From Takakia lepidozioides (Eukaryota > Streptophyta > Takakiopsida > Takakiales > Takakiaceae), in the NCBI GenBank assembly GCA_030704615.1, contig CM060733.1, positions 65,660,001 through 65,724,000 on the forward strand: DNA of 64,000 nt. The letters are read 5' to 3'. Below are positions 57,735-64,000 of the stretch, one piece after another (positions within the stretch are counted from its first letter, which is position 1; every line of letters starts with the position of its first letter). The position numbers and the translations under genes are program-made. The notes under the pieces are model-generated. The model ran no database searches. It worked only from the letters and a program-made list of their open reading frames with translations, and was not told the origin of the DNA.

Positions 57735-58422
57735 ACCCAGGCATACACAGTTAAAAATGTAGTCATTATGGAGCAGGACTAGAGTGGTTGCCCCTTCCCT
57801 CCGTGCTCCCCCAAGCCATAGTCAGAGATTGAAACACGCCTGCTAAGACCAAGCTGACTCTCCCAAGAACGGCGAGCTCGCTTCTCCTCATCTCCTCTCC
57901 TCCTCCTCTTCTCCTTCGTGCATCATTTGCTCAACGCCTCCATCCCACGCCCCTGCATATCCTGCTATCATCGCGTTCCATCCCTCGGCTATGTGGTGTG
58001 GCGCAGGAGACAAAAAAACGCCAAGTCCCAACCCTCCTTTCTGTTCACGATTACCCTAATTGGCAACCTTATTAGCAACTTTTTAACTTTTTTAAACCTA
58101 ATGAGCAACCTTATTTGCATTATATGTGCCTTCAAAATGACACGTGTAGTGATGTAGTCGTATAAATAGAGCTGTGAAACCATCTTCAGTCATGGAGTCA
58201 TAATATTCCATGAAACGTCGTCCACGTGTAGTCAAACATATCACACTAGTCATATAAACCATCCCTGTCATCATGGTCAACAATTTTTGACCAATGCTCC
58301 CTAACTTTCCGGAGTTATGTAGTGATATCCATTACTACAAAGTCATAAAACTATGACTGCAATGCATTTCAGCGCTCTGTAGTCATCTACCTAGTGCAGT
58401 TTTTATGACTCCGCCAAAGCCG

Positions 58423-58452
58423 TAGTCCTAAAAACGCTCATCTCTTGTAGTG
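58423..58452 (-). repeat. CACTA right terminal inverted repeat
   Basis: Inverse of the left end, reading CACTACAAGAGATGAGCGTT from the outside. It is followed by the second CAT of the target-site duplication. Confidence 0.9.
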
Positions 58453-59330
58453 CATCCTTCGTCTGTGGTTGGATTCCATCTCTCCGGTGGTTGTTCAACC
58501 ATCTTGTTTCCGGCCAGAAACCTTCAAGAAGGTCAATCTTCTCGTCAGTCACCGGAATTGGCTTATTCGCGAGAATTTCTGATCGTATTGTTCCATTACA
58601 GCTCTGTAATGATCGTCAAGCAACATTCGTCCAGAAATCCCTGTATTTTTTTATTCCATTTTTTATGAAAGACTGTTTTCTGATGAGTCCTCCTTGCTTC
58701 CCCAGATCGGAGTTCTAGGAACAGCATCTGGTCATCTTCAGGGAGCTTGGGAGTCCCGTCAGGATTGGACTTCCACATCTTCACGCTGCTGTTCATTGGG
58801 AGCCAATCTGAATCAGTAGCTGACTTCTTATACTTCGTGATGGGCCAACCCTCCGCATCTACAAAAAACCTGAACACGTGCATCTCTGAAGTCCTGATCA
58901 GCTCTTCCTTTCCATCTAGTATACAACCTTTCACGAACTTCTTAAAGTCAAGATCCTCCTGAATAATTTGTGGAATGAATTGCAGGTCTTGCGAGATCAT
59001 GAATGACCTCATCAAATCCGGAAGAATGTAAGTGTTGCGTTCATTTAGCTTCTTCGATAGGTAGCTGAAGAAACCGTTGATATCCTCATGGGTATGGCCG
59101 ACCATGAGAAACCCTAGCTGGATCTCCTCAAAAACACCTTTGGCTGTGAGGAGGGACATGAAATCAAGCAATATCCATCTGTTCTTATTGTCCTTCGCGG
59201 AATTGTCCATTTGCAAGTAGAGTTGTCTCGGAAGCGGACGCGCACCCTGTTTGTCTTCTAGCCTACAGGGTTTCAAAGCATCCAAACATCTCGATTTCCC
59301 TCTCATGCCTCTTCTGGCTCTTCTGGGCAT
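58453..59330 (-). pseudogene. 5' part of a DUF7869-type transposon gene
   Basis: An ORF of 244 codons (59330-58596) has Leu-Pro-Arg-Gln-Leu-Tyr-Leu-Gln-Met-Asp-Asn, Lys-Asp-Asn-Lys-Asn-Arg and Gly-Phe-Leu-Met-Val-Gly-His-Thr-His-Glu-Asp-Ile, typical of DUF7869 proteins, which occur in mobile-element contexts and may be RNase-H-fold transposases (inference). After a one-base shift near 58597 the frame continues to the CACTA insertion at 58452 and resumes at 53849. The N-terminal part is missing: PPR sequence begins at about 59331. Confidence 0.65.
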
Positions 59331-62300
59331 GTGAAGATGCTTCGTGAGGTAGGCAGACTGAAAGAGGCTCTACAGACTTTAAACCAAGCAACATCTCAGC
59401 AGATTCAGGTATGTATGTGGTACGATGCTTTGGATGAGCGAATGATGCACGAAGGGGTGAAGCCGAACCACATCACGATTGTTTGTGTTTGCAATGCGTG
59501 TGCAAGCCTGGGAGCCCTGGAGAAGGGGAAAAAGAGGTCCATGGTGACATCTTCAAAGCTAGAAGTGTACCAGATGTCCATGGCGACATCGTCAGAGCTG
59601 GAATTGTACCAAATGCCATTCTAAACATTGCCCCAGTGGACATGTATGCAAAATGTGGGTGCATTGAGGATGCAAAGGGAGTGTTCGACACTATGGCTGA
59701 ACGCGATGTGGTGTCGTGGGGTGCGATGCTTGCAGGGTATGCACAACAAGGACGTGGGAAGGAGGCTTTGGAGACCTATGAGATGTGGTGTCGTGGAGTG
59801 CGATGCTTGCAGGGTATGCACAATAGAGACGTGGGATGAAGGCTTTGGAGACCTATAAGAGGTCCATGGCGACATCTCAGAGCTGGAATTGTACCAGATG
59901 TCATTCCGAACAATACCCTAGTGGACATGTTTGCAAAATGTGGGTGCATCTAGGATGCAAAGGGAATGTTCAACACTATGGCTGAACATGATGTGGCGTC
60001 GTGCAAGCCTGGTAGCCCTAGAGAAGGGCAAAGAGGTGCATAGGGATATCGTCAAAGCTGGAATTGTACCAAATGTCATTCTAAACACTGCCCTGGCAGC
60101 TCTGGAAAAGGGGAAAGAGGTCCATGGCGACATCTTCAGAGCTGGAATTGTACCAACTGTCATTTTGAACAATACCCTGGTGGACATGTTTGCAAAATGT
60201 GGGTGCATCTAGGATGCAAAGGGAGTTTCGACACTATGGCTGAACGAGATGTGGTGTCGTGGAGTGCGATGCTTGCAGGGTATGCACAACAGGGACGTGG
60301 GATGGAGGCTTTGGAGACCTATGAGCAAATGATGGGGGAAGCACATCATGTTGGTGTGCATTTGCAATGCTTGTGCAAGCCTGGCAGCCCTGGAGAAGGA
60401 CAAAGAGGTGCATGGGGATACAAAGCTGGAATGGTACCAAATGTCATTCTAAACACTGCCCTGGCAGCTCTGGAAAAGGGGGAAGAGGTCCATGGCGACA
60501 TCTTCAGAGCTGGAATTGTACCAGATGTCATTCCGAGCAATACCCTAGTGGACATGTTTGCAAAATGTGGGTGCATCTAGGATGCAAAGGGAATGTTCAA
60601 CACTATGGCTGAACAGGATGTGGCGTCGTGCAAGCCTGGCAATCCTAGAGAAGGGCAAAGAGGTGCATGGGGATATCGTCAAAGCTAGAATTGTACAAAA
60701 TGTCATTCTAAACACTACCCTGGCAGCTCTGGAAAAGGGGAAAGAGGTCTATGGCGACATCTTCAGAGCTGGAATTGTACCAAATGTCATTCTGAACAAT
60801 ACCCTGGTGGACATGTTTGCAAAATGTGGGTGCATCTAGGATGCAAAGGGAGTGTTCGACACTATGGCTGAACGAGATGTGGTGTCGTGGAGTGTGATTC
60901 TTGCAGGGTATGCACAGCAGGGACGTGGGATGGAGGCTCTAGAGACCTATGAGCGAATGATGGGGGAAGCACATCATGTTTGTGTGCATTTGCAATGCTT
61001 GTTTAAGCCTAACAGCCCTGGAGAAGGGCAAAGAGGTGCATGGGGATATCGTCAATGCTGGAATTGTACCAAATGTCATTCTAAACATTGCCCTGGCAGC
61101 TCTGGAAAAGGGAAAAGAGGTGCATGGCAACATCTTCAGAGCTGGAATTGTACCAGATGTCATTCTGAACAATACCCTGGTGGACATGTTTGCAAAATGT
61201 GGGTGCATTCTAGGATGCAAAGGGAGTGTTCAACACTATGGCTGAACAGGATGTGGCGTTGTGCAAGCCTGGTAGCCCTAGAGAAGGGCAAAGAGGCGCA
61301 TGGGGATATGGTCAAAGCTGGAATTGTACCAAATGTCATTCTAAACACTGCCCTGGCAGCTCTGGAAAAGGGGAAAGAGGTGCATGGCAACATCTTCAAA
61401 GCTGGAATTGTACCAGATGTCATTCTGAACAATACCCTCGTGGACATGTTTGCAAAATGTGGGTGCATCTAGGATGCAAAGGGAGTGTTCAACACTATGG
61501 CTGAACAGGATGTGGCGTTGTGCAAGTCTGACAGCCCTAGAGAAAGGCAAAGAGGTGCATGGGGATATGGTCAAAGCTGGAATTGTACCAAATGTCATTC
61601 TAAACACTGCCCTGGCAGCTCTGGAAAAGGGGAAAGAGGTGCATGGCGACATCTTCAGAGCTGGAATTGTACCAGATGTCATTCCGAACAATACCCTAGT
61701 GGACATGTTTGCAAAATGTGGGTGCATCTAGGATGCAAAGGGAGTGTTCAACACTATGGCTGAACAGGATGTGGCGTTGTGCAAGCCTGACAGCCCTAGA
61801 AAAAGGCAAAGAGGTGCATGGGGATATGGTCAAAGTTGGAATTGTACCAAATGTCATTCTAAACACTGCCTTGGGAAAAGAGGTCCATGGCGACATCTTC
61901 AGAGCTGGAATTGTACCAAATGTCATTCTGAACAATACCCTGGTGGACATGTTTGCAAAATGTGGGTGCATCTAGGATGCAAAGGGAGTGTTCAACACTA
62001 TGGCTGAACTAGATGTGGTGTCGTGGAGTGCGATGCTTGCAGGGTATGCACAACAGGGACGTGGGATGGAGGCTCTGGAGACCTATGAGCAAATGATGGG
62101 GGAAGCACATCATGTTTGTGTGCATTTGCAATGCTTGTGTAAGCCTGGCAGCCCTGGAGAAGGGCAAAGAGGTGCATGGGGATATCATCAAAGCTGGAAT
62201 TGTACCAAATGTTAATCTGAACACTACCCTGGCAGCTCTGGAAAATGGGAAAGAGGGTCCACGGCGACATCTTCAGAGCTGGAATTGTACCAGATGTCAT

Positions 62301-62980
62301 TCTGAACAATACCCTGGTGGACATGTTTGCAAAATGTGGGTGCATCTAGGATGCAAAGGGAGTGTTCGACACTACGGCTGAACGAGATGTGGTGTCATGG
62401 AGTGCGATGCTTGCAGGGTATGCACAGCAGGGACGTGGGATGGAGGCTTTGGAGACCTATGAGCAAATGATGGGGGAAGCACATCATGTTGGTGTGCATT
62501 TGTAATGCTTGTGCAAGCCTGGCTGCCCTGGAGAAGGGCAAAGAGGTGCATGAGGATATCATCAAAGCTGGAATTGTACCAAATGTCAATCTGAACATTG
62601 CCCTGGCAGCTCTGGAAAAGGGGAAAGAGGTGCATGGCGACATCTTCAGAGCTGGAATTGTACCAGATGTCATTCTGAACAAGACCCTGGTGGACATGTT
62701 TGCAAAATGTGGGTGTATCGAGGATGCAAAGGGAGTGTTCTGTGGCTGAACGAGATGTGGTGTTGTGGAGTGCGATGCTTGCAGGGTATTCACAGGGACA
62801 TGGGATGGAGGGTTTGGAGACCTATGAGAAAATGATGTGCGACGGGGTGAAGCCCGACCACATCGTGTTTGTGTGCGTTTGCAGTGTGTGTTCAAGCCTG
62901 ACAGCCCTGGAAAAGGGCGAAGAGGTGCATGGCGACATCATCAATGTAGGGGATATGCGTCCTGCGTTGGCGGAATAGAA
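59331..62980 (+). repeat. Tandem PPR-unit array carrying a shared stop codon
   Basis: The array consists of units ending GTGCATCTAGGATGCAAAG. The TAG of this word ends at about 59953, 60212, 60580, 60839, 61213, 61472, 61731, 61975 and 62349, giving steps of 259, 368, 259, 374, 259, 259, 244 and 374 bp. Long units contain the part encoding Arg-Asp-Val-Val-Ser-Trp-Ser-Ala-Met and Ala-Gly-Tyr-Ala-Gln-Gln-Gly-Arg-Gly; short ones skip it. The first and last copies (about 59665 and 62716) have GAG in place of TAG (Cys-Ile-Glu-Asp-Ala-Lys). The array cannot encode a continuous protein. Confidence 0.85.
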
Positions 62981-63108
62981 GTCTGAAGAAGAATCTTAAT
63001 CTTAATCCAAAGGACGGTAGCAAACAAGATGCCTTGGATATCCGAAGGGCCGTGCAAAACTTCCTGAAGGAAGAACTTAAGTTAGACATGAACGAACGAA
63101 AAGAGCTG
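62953..63108 (+). other. About 150-bp non-PPR insert between the array and the DYW gene part
   Basis: PPR coding breaks off after Asp-Ile-Ile-Asn and resumes at Glu-Leu-Tyr/Gly-Ile-Val-Pro near 63108. Between them one frame reads a Lys/Leu/Asn/Asp-rich helical peptide unlike PPR. Its origin is unknown. Confidence 0.45.
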
Positions 63109-64000
63109 GAATTGTACCAAATGTGATCCTGAACACTGCCCTGGTGGACATATATGCCAAATGTAGGTGCATGGAGGATGCAAAGGGAGTGTTCGACAAT
63201 ATGGCTGAACGAGATGTGGTGTCGTGGAATGCGATGATCGCAGGATATGCACAACATGGTTGTCATAGGGAGGTCGTGCAACTATTTGAAGGAATGCAAA
63301 AGAACGGCTTGAAGCTGAGCAATATCACCTTTATATGTGTTCTCTTTGTATGCAGCCACGTTGGTCTACTGAATGAAGGAAGACGTTACTTTGAGTCCTT
63401 GAGTCAAGATCATGGTGTCACTTTGACAGTAAAGCACATTGGCTGCATGATGGACCTTCTTGGACGTGAGGGACAACCGGATGAGGCAGTGGACATGATT
63501 AATAAAATGCCCATAAATCCAGGCGTTGTGGTGTGGAATGCCTTGCTTGGTGCCTGTAGAATCCATGGCAATGTGGAGATGGCTGAACGTGCAGCAACAT
63601 CTATCCTCATGTGGGCTGAACAGGATGCCGCGACTTATGTGTTGCTCTCAAACATCTATGCTGCAGCTGGCAGGTGGGATGATACTGCAAAGGTGAGAAG
63701 AATGATGAAGGTCAAGGGGGTTAGAAACGAGCCAGGTTGCTGCTGCATTAAGGTTGGCAAACTGAGGGTGCACACATTTGTTGTAGATGACAAGTTGCAT
63801 CCCAGAATTAAGGAAATCCATGCTGAGTTAAGAAGATTGGCTAGGAATTAGATGAAGGAGGCAGGGTATGTGCTTGACAGGCGCTTTGTATTGCATGATG
63901 TGGGGGAGGAGGAAAAAGAATTTTCTCTTTGCCACCACAATGAGAAGCTGGCCATTGGTTTTGGCATATCCACGGGAAATGATAGTGGGGTCTACCCAAC
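63105..64000 (+). pseudogene. DYW-class PPR protein, 3' part, interrupted by TAG, cut by window end
   Basis: The frame 63123-63851 carries two PPR motifs (Asp-Val-Val-Ser-Trp-Asn-Ala-Met-Ile-Ala-Gly-Tyr), a long L2/S2 region, and the E domain (Trp-Asn-Ala-Leu-Leu-Gly-Ala-Cys-Arg; Tyr-Val-Leu-Leu-Ser-Asn-Ile-Tyr-Ala). The E+ part follows (Glu-Pro-Gly-Cys-Cys-Cys-Ile-Lys-Val-Gly; His-Thr-Phe-Val-Val-Asp-Asp). TAG stands at 63849-63851 where relatives usually have Gln. Directly behind it the same frame continues into the DYW deaminase domain (Leu-His-Asp-Val near 63895, then His-x-Glu-Lys-Leu-Ala-Ile-Gly-Phe-Gly near 63940). DYW proteins edit organellar RNA. The zinc-binding Cys pair and the end lie outside the window. 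Either a recent pseudogene or a truncated E-class protein. Confidence 0.8.

Larger units (their letters stand above)
53850..58452. mobile_element. CACTA transposon carrying a captured MSH3 fragment
   Basis: The 4603-bp element starts CACTACAACAAATGAGCGTT and ends with the inverse of CACTACAAGAGATGAGCGTT. The match is 25 of about 28 terminal bases. A 3-bp direct repeat CAT flanks both ends (53847-53849 and 58453-58455), the CACTA target-site size. Subterminal zones (53870-54250, 58130-58440) are rich in ATGACTACAT/GTAGTCAT words. I see no transposase: the inside consists of an MSH3 segment on the minus strand and an unassigned part at 54660-55500. It is therefore non-autonomous. It sits inside the DUF7869-type gene. 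Confidence 0.9.

Noticed and set aside
44749-57840. Shared word CAGAGATTGAAACACG at 44749 and about 57823
   Set aside because: Only 16 bases match and the flanks differ, too little to infer a common element.

Overview
This window is nuclear DNA from a land plant with a large, transposon-rich genome, most likely a fern or another seed-free plant. The evidence is: spliceosomal introns in the two clean genes; a PLS/DYW pentatricopeptide-repeat (PPR) family broken into many copies; plant-type Ty3 (including Tat/Ogre-like), LINE, CACTA and Mutator-like elements; and degenerate CCCTAAA-type telomere repeats. The species cannot be fixed from the sequence alone.

Layout. 1-5.9 kb holds remnants of Gag-type polyproteins from LTR retrotransposons. 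6.9-12.0 kb is a small gene island of two apparently intact, divergently transcribed genes. On the minus strand is a C2orf69/UPF0565-type alpha/beta-hydrolase-like protein (4 exons, about 363 aa). On the plus strand is a GLTSCR1-domain protein of the plant BRIP1/2 type, a SWI/SNF subunit (3 exons, about 306 aa). 12.7-16.1 kb is a decayed Ty3 pol (minus), bounded by one orphan CACTA end at 16103. 17-18.7 kb is PPR debris and 18.6-20.3 kb a Gag-like or plant-transposon-type ORF. 21.0-27.4 kb is a Tat/Ogre-like element (minus) that has lost its RT catalytic core. 28.2-31.7 kb is a 5'-truncated LINE (plus).

32.2-42.6 kb is the most interesting object: a 10.5-kb Mutator-like element with terminal inverted repeats of about 300-360 bp. 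It carries a transposase (plus; zinc finger, DDE, SWIM) and a convergent multi-exon accessory gene (minus; C2HC finger resembling zf-XS, acidic region, Gln/Thr-rich tail). A short core motif, GGTCTGC/GCAGACC, is scattered through its TIRs, introns, intergenic spacer and accessory-gene upstream region, and even encodes the Gln-Thr repeats of the accessory protein. This architecture recalls the sequence-specific anti-silencing system of Arabidopsis VANDAL elements (VANC proteins and their motif arrays), and may be an independent version of it.

42.8-52.8 kb is more Ty3, PPR and LINE debris with low-complexity sequence. 53.3-59.3 kb is a DUF7869-type transposon gene split by a complete CACTA element (53850-58452, CAT target-site duplication) that has captured part of the mismatch-repair gene MSH3 with its introns. 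59.3-63.0 kb is a PPR array amplified after it acquired a stop codon. 63.1-64.0 kb is the 3' part of a DYW-class PPR gene, broken by one TAG and running off the window.

Many broken ORFs in the window are interrupted by TAG codons that a single CAG-to-TAG change would explain, the pattern expected from CHG-methylation decay of silenced repeats.
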